Source: Geosiphon pyriformis (lineage: Eukaryota; Glomeromycota; Glomeromycetes; Archaeosporales; Geosiphonaceae). Taken from it: a DNA stretch of 64,000 nt. The notes below the pieces were generated by a model. That model was given only the letters and a program-made list of their open reading frames with translations, had not been told where the DNA came from and ran no database searches. Positions 23,201 through 38,903 of the stretch are shown in pieces; position 1 is the first letter of the stretch, and every line of letters starts with the position of its first letter. The position numbers and the translations under genes were made by a program. The stretch lies in NCBI GenBank assembly GCA_016748015.1, contig JAAOMT010000518.1, forward strand, positions 174,688 to 238,687, in the 5' to 3' direction.

Positions 23201-24872
23201 CCAAGCTTCCTTCCAAGGACCAGACACAGACTCATGAGACAGACAAAAATTCAGAAGCACCCAGAGCATATCCAGAACAGACCTATTACTATGCATCCAC
23301 AGCTCATTTGAAATACCTGAAAGACCAGCAGTCTTGCCAATAGGCAGATCAGAAACCATGCCAAACAATTCCAAAAACTCAATTGGCTGCATAACACCAG
23401 AAAAAGCCTCATCAAAAATGTAATCCAACAGCCAATACTGATGGTGCCACACATCAGGGACATTGGAAACCACTCTATGCTTCCTAGTCTACTCTTCCAT
23501 AATATCATCCACTCTCAATCTCACAGGACCAGGTTCTAAAATCAGCTCATCATCCACAACTAAGTGGTCTAAAACAACTATATGGAAAAGACACTCCAAA
23601 ACACTCCGAATAATGTGACCCTTGTTTAGTTTGAAACTTTCCATCCTCTTTTCGATTGCCGACTTGATATGAGATTCCTCTACACTCCTCAATTCCGCCA
23701 TTTTAAGTGAGTGGTAAGTTTTTCTGACCTTGGAGAGAGCTGACTGAACAGTATCAAGAGGAAAACTGGAGAGAAAGAGAGATTTGACCACAGAGGCGTT
23801 ATCAACGTCAAGAGAACCCCAGACATCCAACAGTAAAATGAATTTGTCACAACAAATTGACCAAGAAGCTTTAACCAGCTTTGAAATCAAAAGTTCCAAC
23901 TTATGAAATTTGGATGATTCCTTAGTGAAGACACCATCATAGTCTTTAAACCATTTCTTCTTAAACACTTCATCAGCTGAAAGAACCATTATCTTGTGGA
24001 CAACATCCCACATTGCATCCAAATCTAAGAATCGCTGGGAGGCAATAAAATCATCAGAAAACATGGCAGCATTAACTGCCGTAGCACCCCTGAACTTGTC
24101 CTATTTCGCGTCATCAACACTCTTAAAATTAAACTTCTAACAATTTCTATTCGTCTGTTTGTGAAGAGAGTTCAATTGCACATCCAGCAAACCACCCAAA
24201 CCCAAAGACACAGAAACAGCCTGATGATCCATTTCAAAATATTCACCAGCATCAGAAACACCACAGTGTAAAATCGCATTAACCAAATTCGAAGAAACCA
24301 AAACATAGTCAATCATTTTTCTAACACCCCTAGAGTTTGCCCAAGTAGACATTTTAACAGCTGGGCTTCCGATCAAAGAATTAGCCAGACCCAAATCAAG
24401 GCACTTCCTAAAACTTGCACACCTACAAGAATCATCTTCATTAAAATCGTCACCAAGAACAGTAAAAGAAGATTCATTGACAGTTTTTACAATAAAAGAG
24501 TTGATTTTATTAGCCTGAGAGAACTGAACTGCCGAAAAGGCACCAGCATAAAGCCCCAGAATTGATACAGAAAGTTTACCCTTGAAAAGTAATTTAATGG
24601 ACAGGAGTCAACCAGACACCTCAGAAATCTTGCACACATGACAAGCCAAAGAAATGTCCAAGACAATAGCAACATCTGCACCCAAGTGACCAGAGTCCAA
24701 ACCAGAAGTGAACACTTGGACACCATCAAACTTATCTGCAATCTACGGACGAATCTTACTCCTCAATTTCGTTTCAGTAATGATAGAGACCATATTGTTC
24801 ATTTCCTTATGCCACCTAATAATGTCCTTCTGCTTAACAAGATTGTTCATGCCCCTGACATTGCATGTAGCA
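20238..24872 (-). pseudogene. LINE ORF2: endonuclease, reverse transcriptase, RNase H
   Basis: Endonuclease: KVATCNVRGMN (24865), IITETK, LGDDFNED, IDYVLVSSNL and DHQAVSVSLG (24200) are the APE signature blocks. RT: MRKVYDSVGWEHL, DGLDQGEVFSPLFW and FVDDMI (22571), the last being the FADD/YVDD catalytic box. RNase H: VYTDEL, TLAELQTVALALE, LFLDSQAALDACK. C-terminus: Cys/His-rich segment and the shared end LLGVAEAFGIHFGFRKSC. Stops at IRP-stop-IADKF, NC-stop-KFNFK, AK-stop-DKF, EL-stop-LVLQDM, FVDDMI-stop-VG and LG-stop-LF all sit where Trp fits best. A one-base shift in the A run near 21475 splits the RNase H start. The enzyme would nick target DNA and copy its RNA there; this copy cannot. 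Confidence 0.88.
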
Positions 24873-24891
24873 ACTTTCTAGACCAAACTGC

Positions 24892-26681
24892 TTATTGAGT
24901 AAGAAGTATAGACACTGAACGCACACCAATACTATTCACTTTGGCCGAAAAACCCAGAATTGTTTCCATTAGACACTTCATGCTGTTTTCCAGCTTAGAC
25001 ACTAAAGACATATCGAAAGACACTGCTTCCACAACATTCCCACCACCAGTGAATGCACCCGAACCCTTACTCATCACTATATCCACCCCTTGATCCTGTG
25101 ATAAAGGGGTCACCAACAGCTGACATCCAGAGCTAGGCTGGGGAACCGTTGGTCCGAGTGTATCCAACCTCATAGCCAGCTTACTAACTTGCTCTGCGAG
25201 GCTGGCGAGACTATGCTCAAGAGCAGCAAATCTATTGTCGACTTCCATCGTAACTGGTAGGGCTTCATCTCCGAAGAGGTGCCGTTATTAACCAAAACAT
25301 TCCGACTAGAGAGGGAGAGCGAAAAAGACCCGTGAGCAACCTTTGCCCAAGAGAGACCACCAAAAGAGACCGGACAGACAACTGAAGCCGAGCATTTGGC
25401 ATAGATAGTTGCCAGTCTGCTTTTATCTGTATTCAAGAAAACCCTATGCAGCAAATTACCAGAAAGAAATTTCCCACCAACTACACAATCCAATAACGTG
25501 TGACCCAATTTCTCACACTTGGCGCATTTAGCAGAAATGAGACGAGACCAGCAGAGATTGGTGTTCCTAAGTACTGGCATGGTTCTCATAGCAGCATCCA
25601 ATAATTCAGCAGAGTCAAAGCAAACAACAGCACACCTGGCCCGAGCATACATAACAGAATGACGATCAATGATGCATGTTTTCTCACTCACAGATCTAAC
25701 AAAGTCCCAAATATCATGCATGTTAGTTTCCATTAGTAATGTGTAGAGCAGCGCCCTATGTTGGTTCCTTGCATCCCATGCTTTCTTGTCTGAATTAGCC
25801 CTAGCCACACATATAGCATCTTTCTTGATTAGAATAGACCACTTAGCTGTGACCAAATCAGCCTGATCTGATTGCTTGAATTCCACTACCACCTTCTACC
25901 ACAGCCTGATTAATTGCATCTTGATTGCCCTAATAACTCCAAACTCGGATAGCGCAGCGCACACAGCCTTAGCCGATGTTCCAATTGGAATTTCTTTAAT
26001 GACCACAGCCCAATCTGACCGCCCAGAAGATTTTTTAAGATCGGTGTTTATTAGAATCTTTACACTCGCAGTCTTATCAGTAGCTTTCATTAGACTTAAT
26101 TTGGAAGTGAATGTCACTTTAATAATTCTTGAGAATTTTGAGGAGATAGACGCCTCTTCAAAACCATTAATTCCAGAAAATAATTTCCTCACCACCACAA
26201 GCTTTTCCTAAGAAGATTTGCCAGCCACCTTATCCAAGCCAATATCCAATGCAAATGACTTTCTGACTGGAATATTGACCAAATTTTTCATAAGAGGAGG
26301 GAGTTTAAGAGGAGCATCCGAAAGAACACCATCATCATCACTATTTCTTGAGAAATTAATCTTTCCCAATGGCTTGCCCAATGCCTTTTTGGCTTTAACT
26401 TTTGAACTCGTGAGTGTCTGATCATAATCTCCACCAGCCAGAGCACCACCTTCACCATAATCAAAGCTGGTCTCCTCTACCAGACACTTCTCTTCCATAT
26501 CAATACTCTCAGACTTAGTAGTATCCCCAGTCTCTGAACTCCATGAACAAACACCAGAAACTTCAGCAACAACTCCTCTATTATTGACACCCTCTGCCAA
26601 CACATCTCCCTTCTTCTTTTTCCTTGATACAACCATCTTAAAACCACTCTCAGAACCAGAAATCTTAACAGTTTTTTTCAT
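24892..26681 (-). pseudogene. LINE ORF1 with RRM-like domain and zinc knuckle
   Basis: ORF1 products of LINEs bind element RNA. The first 150 residues are Ser/Lys/Glu-rich and look disordered. Then WAVVIKEIPIGTSAKAV followed after the stop by KVVVEFKQSDQADLV and DAICVARA (26050-25800) reads as an RRM with RNP-like strands. CAKCEKLGHTLLDC at about 25530-25489 is a CxxCx4Hx4C zinc knuckle with all ligands intact. The frame is broken by TAA or frame changes near 26205 and by TAG at 25893 (LW-stop-KVVVEF, most simply CAG to TAG). A last coil-like part (25248-24892) contains FAALEHSLASLAEQVSKLAM, a short heptad pattern. Confidence 0.78.
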
Positions 26682-26811
26682 AACAGCAATAACAGAGCCA
26701 ACAGTGGTCTCATAATCAAAAAACGGTTTTGATTTATCATACTGAATGGTAAAAAAACTTCTTTCGAAAAAACTTTAAACTCTTTTTTGGGATTTTTGGA
26801 TGAAAGAGAAA

Positions 26812-27900
26812 AAAAAATTTTTTTTTTTTCTGCTTAATTAAAAAAAAATTATTATTTTAAAAAATACTTTTAAAACCAAATTAGTCAATTTTTTTTAAAT
26901 ATATTGTCTTTAAAATTAATAATTTGATTTTTTAAGTTGGTATTTATATTTGTTTTATTTCTTATTTTTTTAATTTTTATTATTATTAATACTTTATTAT
27001 TAAGATTTTTAATTTTTTGAAAGTGTTAAATCTTATTGTTTTAAAATTAATACTTTATATAAATATTATATTTAATAAAAAACTTTTAAATATTAGAGTT
27101 TAAATTATTTTTTTGTAAATTGTAAAATATTTTTATTTTTTTATTTTAAGATTTTTTTTAAGTTTACTAATAGTTTTAAAAATATTGATTTATCTTTTAT
27201 TAATTTAAAATTATATGTTAAAGTTACTGTTTTTCTGGTTTTTTTATTGTTGTATCTTTGGTTTTATTTGTTATTATATCTGTTATTAATTTTGCAATTG
27301 GTTTTAAACTGAATTTTTCAAAATTCCAGATCTTAAATTTGGTTGTATTAATTAAATTTGTTGTTAAACTAATTAATTTTTTGGTTATTTTAGTTACTTC
27401 TCTTTTAGTTAAGAATATGTGTAAAAATTTTAAAGTAAAAAAGAATTAAATTATTAAAATAAATGCTTTTAAGAACTTTGCTAGTCTTTTAATTGATATG
27501 TTTAAAAACTTTGCTAGTCTTAAAACTAAGCTAAAATTTAATAATAACATAGATAAAAATAAAATTGATGTTGCTAAAACATTTTTTTGAATGAAAATAC
27601 TTTTGAATATTTGGTTATTTTGTAATAAATGTGTAGTTTTAATATTAAAAATAGTATTAAAAAAACTAGACTGTTTTTTAATAAGTTTTTTTTTGATAGT
27701 TAAAATTTGAATGGTATTATAGAGAGACTTAGTAAATTAAATTTACTTTTAGCCTCTTTTAATTTAGCTTAATTAGTGCTTTGACTGATTTGAATGGTTA
27801 GTTACATGGGAAAAATGTGTAAAACACGTTTAATTTAAGATTCTTGGTAAATCATATTGTATTAAATAGTGTTTAAGCACACTTTGTTGAAAATTGAATA
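26812..27900 (+). pseudogene. bleached LINE 3' part
   Basis: AT-rich sequence whose right end (27770-27880) aligns with the LINE 3' UTR block: TGACTGATTTGAATGGTTAGTTACATGGGAAAAATGTGTAAA corresponds to the 11145 region when C/T and G/A are equated. The frames upstream (for example 27258-27449) are Leu/Ile/Asn-rich, as expected of coding sequence stripped of G and C. The minus-strand LINE begins directly to the left. Confidence 0.6.
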
Positions 27901-29313
27901 AATTCCAATGTAAACTATTTAATAATATTGGCAAAAAATTACAAAAACCAAAATAAATCTCTTATTTAAAAATATTATTAATGTTTAATTAGCAAAATTA
28001 TAACTTTAAATATAATGATATATTTAGCAAATAATAACATTAATAATATTGTTTTTTTAAGCAATATTTTTTAAAAATATGTAAATTCTACAATCGAATA
28101 TTCTAACAATAGGAAAAAACGCTTTAATAATCATTGTTTAAAAATATTACTTTCAATTGAGTTAAATAATTTGTCTTTTTAATGTATCACTAGTTTTGCT
28201 ATTTGGTTAGCTTCATTTCTCAAGAAAGGAATCTTACCTGAACAACAGATACTAACAACCTTACTTTACCGAGTTTTGGTTTATCAAAGGGTTTTATTAT
28301 GTTTCTGTCGACTCACTAAAGTCTGATATTTTTTTGATTAAAAAGTAGTTATCAATATTATTAAAATAATATTGTAACCAGAGTAGAATTGTTTAAATTA
28401 TTTTTCCTAAACTATAACATGGTTAGTTACCAAGTCCTTTTTGTAGAATGTTATATTGGGTTGTCAAAGTAAAATAGTGAGGAAAAAATCGCCGGAAAAA
28501 TAGGTATTTTACTAAGATAGTGAGAAATTCGAGGCTTTTGTTATTCAAGGAGGAAAATCAAAAGGGAAAATTTTGAGGTATAGTAATTTTCTTGAAGTTA
28601 ATTTCTGGGTAAAGAATTGTTTGGAGTATTTCACAAGAATATTTCTTCAAAGTGATTGTGTGTATTTAAAAGGTAAATATCGAGTTTGATTGTTTGTTTG
28701 GTTGTCTAAACAAGGTACTTCCAAAAAGAAGGCTGGTCATTTATAGAATCAACATGGGTTTGAGGATGAGTATGAAAGTGGAAAATAGTGGTAATTGTAA
28801 GGGATTCCCTCTTAATTATGACCAAGTTGTTAAATCAAGGAGTGTGTTTTAGGCAAATAAAAACCAGAGTTTGAGTAAATAAAATTAGGAAGTCGTGTTT
28901 TAGAGAAAATGTGGAGTTAAAGCAGGAGAAGGAGCAGGATAGGAGGATAGGAGGATATGAAATAACTCTTGTTGATCTTTTATGTGCTTTAAAGGAGGGG
29001 AATAGGTTTGGCTCAACCAGTCCCATTAAATGCGATCACGAATATGGTAGTTGAAAGGGAGAAGCTTCCAAGGCTAGAGGGAAAATAAATCCCTAATTGA
29101 ATCAGAAGTGGAAGGAGTAATAGGATTAACGGACCGAAATTATCAAGTTTGAAAGGATGATATTATATAGCGATTAAAATAAATTATTTTAAAACGACAA
29201 AATTTCTGATAAGATTATCCAGGAGGTTGGAAATTAAAAGAATTTACAAAGATTGGATTTAGTCAGAAATAAGGTGAAATGCAAGAATAGTTCTCTGGGC
29301 AGATAAATAATCA
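27901..29313. other. intergenic, 1.4 kb
   Basis: AT-rich to about 28,160, then ordinary composition with purine-rich runs (for example 28900-28960, repeated AGGATAGGAGGATA). No protein-like frame. It holds the 3' end of the PIP5-kinase transcript. Confidence 0.55.
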
Positions 29314-31649
29314 CTAGTTGTGAATATTGAGCTCCGTAACATTCAGACCTGTAGCATTATTGGGATCTTCCTTGGGAATGTCGTCGTTATGTTTTATGGT
29401 CTTTACCATAAAATCTAAGAATCGTTTACCGTACAAATTGGGATTCACAGCCGATATGTTATTCTAAAGTTTTTGAATATTTTACCCAAAGATGAATGAG
29501 AAATATGTAAAAATAACAAGTAGAAGCAATTTTTAAACTCACCTTGTCGTTATTTAAAGATTTCCAAGCATGTTCAACCTTTTTGGCAGTGTTGTATGGA
29601 GTCAAAATATCTATTATTCCCAAGTAATATATCTCATTTGTGGAATGATTTTGTTCGTCAGTCGCCGCAAAACCCCCATCATCTGTGTAGAATATACAGT
29701 TGCGACGTCGACTATTAATAGCAAAACCATATATTTCAAGAAGGAATTAATATACTAGACTAACAAAGACTCTCGGATAACCTTGCAGATACTTTACTCA
29801 GAGAATGAATCGAGCGTAAGCTTTGTCGAAGAAGGATCTAATTTAAGAGGATCAGTGGCGACGACAGCTTTTCGAAGAGCAGAGACTTTACTCTCTCTTT
29901 TATTATGTGATGGTGCTCGCTCCAGTTTTTTGGTATCAGGCTAAGTTTTGAAATATTGAGAAATTTAGAAAACATGTAATTGAGTAAAATTCCCAATTTG
30001 TAAACCAAAATCGATAACATACCTCAAAAACAGTCAAAATGCCCTCCCGAATATTTTCTTTATTGCCACGAGAGGTATCATGTAACCCAACCAAAAGGCT
30101 ATAATCCATGATATTTAGACGTTGAAGCAGCTAAGGAAGGGAATTTTGCTTAATAATTAAGGCCAGAAGGAATATTATCTGAGAAGGCATTAATTAATCT
30201 TACCACGACGTCTATTTCAAGTTGGTCGACAAAGAGTTTCCGCTTTTCAGGACCTAGTTCTAAATGGCGATTTCTGTTTTTCCAATTGAGATCTTTTAAA
30301 ACAGCGCGAGGGTTCGTCTTTGCAAGTTCCTCATTAAGCTCCCGTCCAACGGTGGAGCCCTTTAAAAAAGCCCATTATAATTAGCATATATGGAAGGATG
30401 CAGTGAAAAAAAAACAAAGGGGTTCTTTACCTTTAAATCATAGATTTCGTGAATATCTCGATGGGGAGGAAATATATTATTCATGACGACAAAATGAATT
30501 TTACTACCACGAGGCAATTTCACTCGATGAAGACCGTAAAAGCGCGATAATAGGGTATTAGGATTGCGCTTTATATGCTACCATATTAAATACAAAGTTA
30601 AGTGATGAAACTCATAGAATGCACTTATAAAAATTTCATTCAAAAATACCTCGTGATATTTTTTCAAAATCTTGCGTAGAAATTTATGTTCGGTATGATG
30701 TATCGTCTTGATAATGAATCTATAATCCCGAGAGAAATAGAAAAAACTTCCACTCTTTCCAGGCGAGTTCAATTCAGACAAAATATATTTGCTAGTCAAT
30801 GAAACCAGGTAGTCAGCAGGGTCAATCCGGAAATGATCACGAAGACTACGGAAAACCCATGGGGCATAATCCTTAAATTTGAAGTCATATTTGGCTGATG
30901 GTGTAAGTTCATTACCGGTGCTAATAAAAATATAAGAGAAAAACTTGATTTTAGAAAAGGGTCCTTTTGGTCTTCCTCCTAATGGTTTTTCTCTTCAAAA
31001 TAAATAATAATCCATAAGATGAAGCAGAAGTAGATTTACATACATATCAAAGGCTAGTTTGTGAGCTGCTCTGTAATCATCATCAGTTAATTCCCGCGGG
31101 ATTTTAGCACTACATCTTGAAACCTGTCAGAATAAGAAGAAAATTATTTTATTTGCAAATCACTTTATTAATCCTTTAATCAAAGATTCAAAAAAACACT
31201 TACGCCAACTCTGATTCCTGTTAACATGTTATACATCAAAACATAGTTCACATGATCTTCCCCTATTCTAGTACCGATGAAGTTACCATCATCATCATCA
31301 TCCTTTTCTTTGATTTTCTTTTTTGACAAACGTCTCTTTTTGATAGTTTCAACCCATCTTTGTGCTTCCTCGTCTAATTCTCGTGGCTCCGTTAAGTCAG
31401 CACTGTATGTATTACGCCGACCAAGTTTGTGCCGCTTTTTTCCAGGTAATTCAGTATCAGAAGGACTCGAGTAACCGGGTATATGGTTATTTTTCTTTCC
31501 TTTACCTGCAGTCGTTGCGGATCGTTGAGGAGGGATTTGAATTTGAGGTTCTGAAGGGATTGCTGATATACTATTCGGCCGTCTCTTTGGTGGTTCTGTA
31601 TAACTTCGTGATGAATATGTTGGGAACATGAAAGAATCTTGTAAAATAC

Positions 31650-31691
<42 letters not shown>

Positions 31692-32419
31692 GATTATAAT
31701 TATCATGGTCATTATTGGGAGAATGATTTGATTCAGGAGATGTAGTGGTATGATCTGGCATCGAATCATTCACAATATTTGTGGGGAAAGTTACAGATTT
31801 TTTATCTTCAGGTGTCGCAGGTTGATCAGACATAACATTTGTTGTAATAATTTTTAGAGGTGTTCGTGGTGAAGTGTTGTTTGTAGTTATGGTTGTTGTG
31901 GTGGTGGCTGTTGTCGTTTGCCCATGAATTCCTGTAATTTCGTTGACAAGCACAGTCTGTGCTTGAACTGTGAACGTACTTTCAGAAGAAATATTGTCCA
32001 TACTGGTAGTAGTTGTAGTTACTTGTTGCTGGGCGTTGAGATCACCAATATTTTGGGTGACAGTGACGATATTCCTTGGGGATGATAGCTTTGTAGAATC
32101 CGTATCATGAACATTTGTAGGTGAGGTGGTTAAAGGTAACCCAGTGACGGCGGTCGTTGTTGTTTGGGTCATTGTGGCTGAGGGAATGCTCAATGGTTGA
32201 ACGACGTTGCTAGGGGGTGAGTGTCGTCGTTCTGAAATCTGGAGTTTCTCGGCTTTTTTATCAACTGCAACTTCTGCGTTTTTTGCTATATTTTAAATAA
32301 GGAAGTTGATAATAAAATTCTAATATTTCCTTAAAGGAAAAAAAAAAGAAATTTAACATACCAAACTTAGAAACCTTTTGTGGAGATTTGTGTTCGCTCA
32401 CTACAGAAGCGACCATCAT
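29314..32419 (-). CDS. phosphatidylinositol-4-phosphate 5-kinase (Mss4-type)
   Basis: Makes PI(4,5)P2 from PI4P at the plasma membrane, controlling actin and secretion. Ten exons: 32419-32362, 32285-31204, 31123-31044, 30920-30650, 30577-30431, 30359-30204, 30130-30023, 29940-29798, 29711-29543, 29463-29314; all have GT-AG ends and phases close, giving 787 residues. The first 340 are Ser/Thr/Asn-rich and disordered, with a poly-Asn run. The kinase domain follows: [30 protein letters not shown] (glycine-rich loop and ATP-binding Lys), [22 protein letters not shown] (catalytic Asp) and [13 protein letters not shown] (metal-binding Asp). The C-terminal activation segment ends near KKVEHAWKS. Length and layout match yeast Mss4 (779). 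Start is the ATG at 32419 in a double-Met context; an in-frame ATG three bases later is equally possible. Confidence 0.95.
31649..31691 (+). repeat. (ATT)n microsatellite inside the PIP5-kinase coding exon
   Basis: About 14 repeats; read on the minus strand AAT codons encode a poly-Asn run in the disordered N-terminal region. The repeat keeps phase, so length changes would only change Asn number. Confidence 0.9.
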
Positions 32420-36266
<3,847 letters not shown>

Positions 36267-38903
36267 ATGAATAACCACTCAAAACGCAAAATAATAAAGT
36301 CTCGTGTTTCAACTACACGCATTAAAGGGTCACGTTTCAATCCAAGCGACCTCTCGAACTCTCTAAACCCGTTAACCGGCCAAGAAGGACAATATGCTCA
36401 ATTGCAATCCATTCGTTCATCTGGTTTATCAGTAAACAGTGAAAAAAGAACTAGCAATCAGCCTCAAGACTCTCGCCTTCCTCGTTTCTCACGAGGCGAA
36501 ACCAGAGGTGAAAAACGCCGCAATAACAGTCCCGTAGAACATAGGCAAGCCCAACGACCGAAACAAGAAGGAAGCAAACAAGAAACACTACCGATATCCC
36601 ACCCTGAGTTGATGGTCACTGAGCCTGGTCCCGATGTTTTATATGGTTCCTCTAAAGCAGTAACCGTTGAAAACAACACTGGCTTAGTTTCAAAGAACAA
36701 GACTAAGGTTAAGTCTACTAAAACCAACCAGTCTCTAGCTAAAAGCACAAACTTAGTCTCATCCTCTACCTCGCTGACAATTGAAAATGAGTTTGAGTTT
36801 CCTAGGTCAACCAATACAACTACGTCTTTAGCAAAAAATGCAGCTGTTTATCCACGACTGGTGACCAAAAATATTCCAAATGAATCAGCTGCCAAGTCAA
36901 ATACTAATTTTAAATCCAATTCTCACAAGCCAATTTCAAAGTCATCATCAGCCTATGTACCACCATCGATATCTAAAGCGGCAAGTTTTAAAAGCAAAAC
37001 CATTACGAATTCCAAGGCAGGAACTAACTTGAACAATCCTTTGGCTTCTAACAAGGATATTCCTGGTTCAAAAAGGTTGAACGAATTAGCATTAAACATC
37101 TTACCCAATCCCAACAGTCAGACTGGAAGCGTGAAAGGATCAAACAATTTCAACAGGAATCAAACTCTTTCAACATCTGTACTCGATTCCCATTCAAACA
37201 CGACCTGCTTTACTTCCGGTCCTAATATTGATCAACTTAACGTACAACTCGCCGACCTGCGAAAAAAATTAGAGGTAGAAATTGTAAAAAATACAGAGAC
37301 AAACGATGAACTCGTTGCCATCCAGCTCGAGAAACTTGAGGCAGATGAGCAAATCAAAACCTTACACGATACAGTGAAAAAAGGGGACGACAGGATATCT
37401 TTCCTCGAACAAATCCTCAATGAGGATGAAAAAAAAATCACCCAACTGGAGCAGGCTTTGAAAAATTGTGATCAACAAATCATTCAATTAGAACAAAAAT
37501 TGAAAAATTACGATCAGCAGGTCATCGAATTGGAGCAAAATTTGAAAAATCGGGAGATTCTAATAGCTCAAGTGCAGAAAGAACTTACGGGTCGCGAGGA
37601 GACGATTAATGCTTTAGCTCAACAATTGAATGATCGTGATCAGAATATAAATCTATTGACCCAAGTAGTGAATAAGCGTGATCAGACGATCGATGGTCTA
37701 TCGTCCGAGTTACAAGATAAAAATACGATGATTGGCCAATACACTGCAAAACTACGAGAGCAAGAAGAATTACGCCGTAAACTTCACAACGAGATCCAGG
37801 ATATTCGTGGCAATATCCGAGTATTTTGTCGGGTTCGTCCTTGCCTTGATGCTGAGTCAGCAGAGTGTGCTGACCTGAAGTTTCCTCCAGATGATGATAA
37901 AAAATTAGTTTTAACGAGGCACAGAAACAATTATTTGGGAATCGACATTCCAATTCGTAAAACCTTCATCTTCGAAAAAGTTTTCCCGCCACAATTCACT
38001 CAAGAACAGATTTATTCCGAACTCCAATACATTGTACAATCTGCTGTAGATGGTTACAACGTATGTATATTTGCTTATGGACAAACAGGCAGCGGTAAAA
38101 CGTACACTATGGAAGGAATAGCAAATGGACCCCCTGAAACTGAAGGCGTAATTCCTAGAGCTATTCGGCAAATTTTCCAAATCACGCAAGAGTTGAAATA
38201 TCAAAATTGGGAATATGAGCTCATCGGTCAATCATTGGAAATTTACAAAGAAGAAATTCGAGATCTGCTTGTTAATGCGAATGGAATTGGCATTCCTACC
38301 CTTCCAACTGACGAAAATATCTCTGGAAAAGATCTCGAAATTGAGTTCGATGATATCGCTAGAACAACAAGAATTCCAGGCCTTGTGAGTGTGGCAATTG
38401 ATTCATTAAAAAGGGCAAACCAAATCATAAAAATTGCTTCTGCAAATCGAGCCGTGTCTGCAACAGCTTGCAATGAACGGTCATCAAGAAGTCATAGCAT
38501 CTTCATGGTGACAATAAAGGGTTTTAATAAGGATACCGGAGAAGTGAGGACCGCCCTACTAAATCTCGTCGATCTCGCTGGTTGTGAACGGATATCAAAA
38601 TCCGGATCGAAAGGATTGCAACTTGACGAGGCGAAGATGATAAATAAGAGTCTCTCCGCATTACGGACGGTAATCGAGGGAATGGCGAAGAAAGACTCTC
38701 ATATCAAGTTCCGTGATTCAAAGCTCACTCGGCTGCTCCAACATTCTTTAGATGGCCAATCAAAAACGCTAATGATTTTGAGTGTGTCGCCCATGAAATC
38801 CGATTCAGATGAGAGTCATTCGGCTTTGGAGTTTGCCGAAATCGCGTCTTCGGCTCACATCGGGCAAGCCCGAAGGAATACGCGGGCGAGCTCCAAAGCC
38901 TGA
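36267..38903 (+). CDS. kinesin-14 (C-terminal motor, Kar3/Ncd type)
   Basis: A minus-end-directed microtubule motor used in spindle assembly and nuclear movement. The single exon encodes 878 residues from ATG 36267 in a strong ACCACCATGA context; the frame is open 59 codons further up to ATG 36090, but that extension is hydrophobic and unlike the basic tail. Residues 1-320 are a basic Ser/Asn/Lys-rich tail, likely microtubule-binding. 321-500 form a coiled coil with a repeated unit of about 14 residues (IIQLEQKLKNYDQQ, VIELEQNLKNRE, and so on). The motor follows the kinesin-14 neck RKLHNEIQDIRGNIRVFCRVRP: P-loop GQTGSGKT (about residue 604), switch I NERSSRSHS (about 735), switch II DLAGCE (about 769), and a late INKSLSALRTVI helix. 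It ends shortly after the motor, as in Kar3. It is intronless, unlike most neighbours. Confidence 0.96.
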   Translation: MNNHSKRKIIKSRVSTTRIKGSRFNPSDLSNSLNPLTGQEGQYAQLQSIRSSGLSVNSEKRTSNQPQDSRLPRFSRGETRGEKRRNNSPVEHRQAQRPKQEGSKQETLPISHPELMVTEPGPDVLYGSSKAVTVENNTGLVSKNKTKVKSTKTNQSLAKSTNLVSSSTSLTIENEFEFPRSTNTTTSLAKNAAVYPRLVTKNIPNESAAKSNTNFKSNSHKPISKSSSAYVPPSISKAASFKSKTITNSKAGTNLNNPLASNKDIPGSKRLNELALNILPNPNSQTGSVKGSNNFNRNQTLSTSVLDSHSNTTCFTSGPNIDQLNVQLADLRKKLEVEIVKNTETNDELVAIQLEKLEADEQIKTLHDTVKKGDDRISFLEQILNEDEKKITQLEQALKNCDQQIIQLEQKLKNYDQQVIELEQNLKNREILIAQVQKELTGREETINALAQQLNDRDQNINLLTQVVNKRDQTIDGLSSELQDKNTMIGQYTAKLREQEELRRKLHNEIQDIRGNIRVFCRVRPCLDAESAECADLKFPPDDDKKLVLTRHRNNYLGIDIPIRKTFIFEKVFPPQFTQEQIYSELQYIVQSAVDGYNVCIFAYGQTGSGKTYTMEGIANGPPETEGVIPRAIRQIFQITQELKYQNWEYELIGQSLEIYKEEIRDLLVNANGIGIPTLPTDENISGKDLEIEFDDIARTTRIPGLVSVAIDSLKRANQIIKIASANRAVSATACNERSSRSHSIFMVTIKGFNKDTGEVRTALLNLVDLAGCERISKSGSKGLQLDEAKMINKSLSALRTVIEGMAKKDSHIKFRDSKLTRLLQHSLDGQSKTLMILSVSPMKSDSDESHSALEFAEIASSAHIGQARRNTRASSKA

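Larger units (their letters stand above)
20103..26811 (-). mobile_element. nearly full-length LINE (APE endonuclease, RT, RNase H), inactivated
   Basis: A 6.7-kb non-LTR retrotransposon on the minus strand. ORF1 (26681-24892) has an RRM-like fold and a CCHC knuckle; ORF2 (about 24870-20238) has endonuclease, RT and RNase H. The 3' UTR (20237-20130) shares its block with the two other LINE ends in the window and finishes in an A-rich tail (GATAATAAAAAAAAAAG). Coding capacity is interrupted by at least ten stops, nearly all Trp to TGA/TAG or Gln to TAG, and by one frameshift at an A run near 21475. The 5' end is placed at the change to A/T tracts near 26811. Domain set fits Tad/I/L1-like fungal LINEs; the clade was not determined. 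Confidence 0.9.

Noticed and set aside
1..26811. TGA reassigned to tryptophan
   Set aside because: TGA replaces Trp at many transposon positions, but TAG and TAA do so too, TGG is also used for Trp, TGA also replaces Arg, and host genes (kinesin, SUR7-like) end in TGA without internal TGA.
31392..31769. 125-residue frame rich in Ile on the minus strand
   Set aside because: Out-of-phase shadow of the PIP5-kinase exon; the Ile run is the ATT repeat read in another phase.
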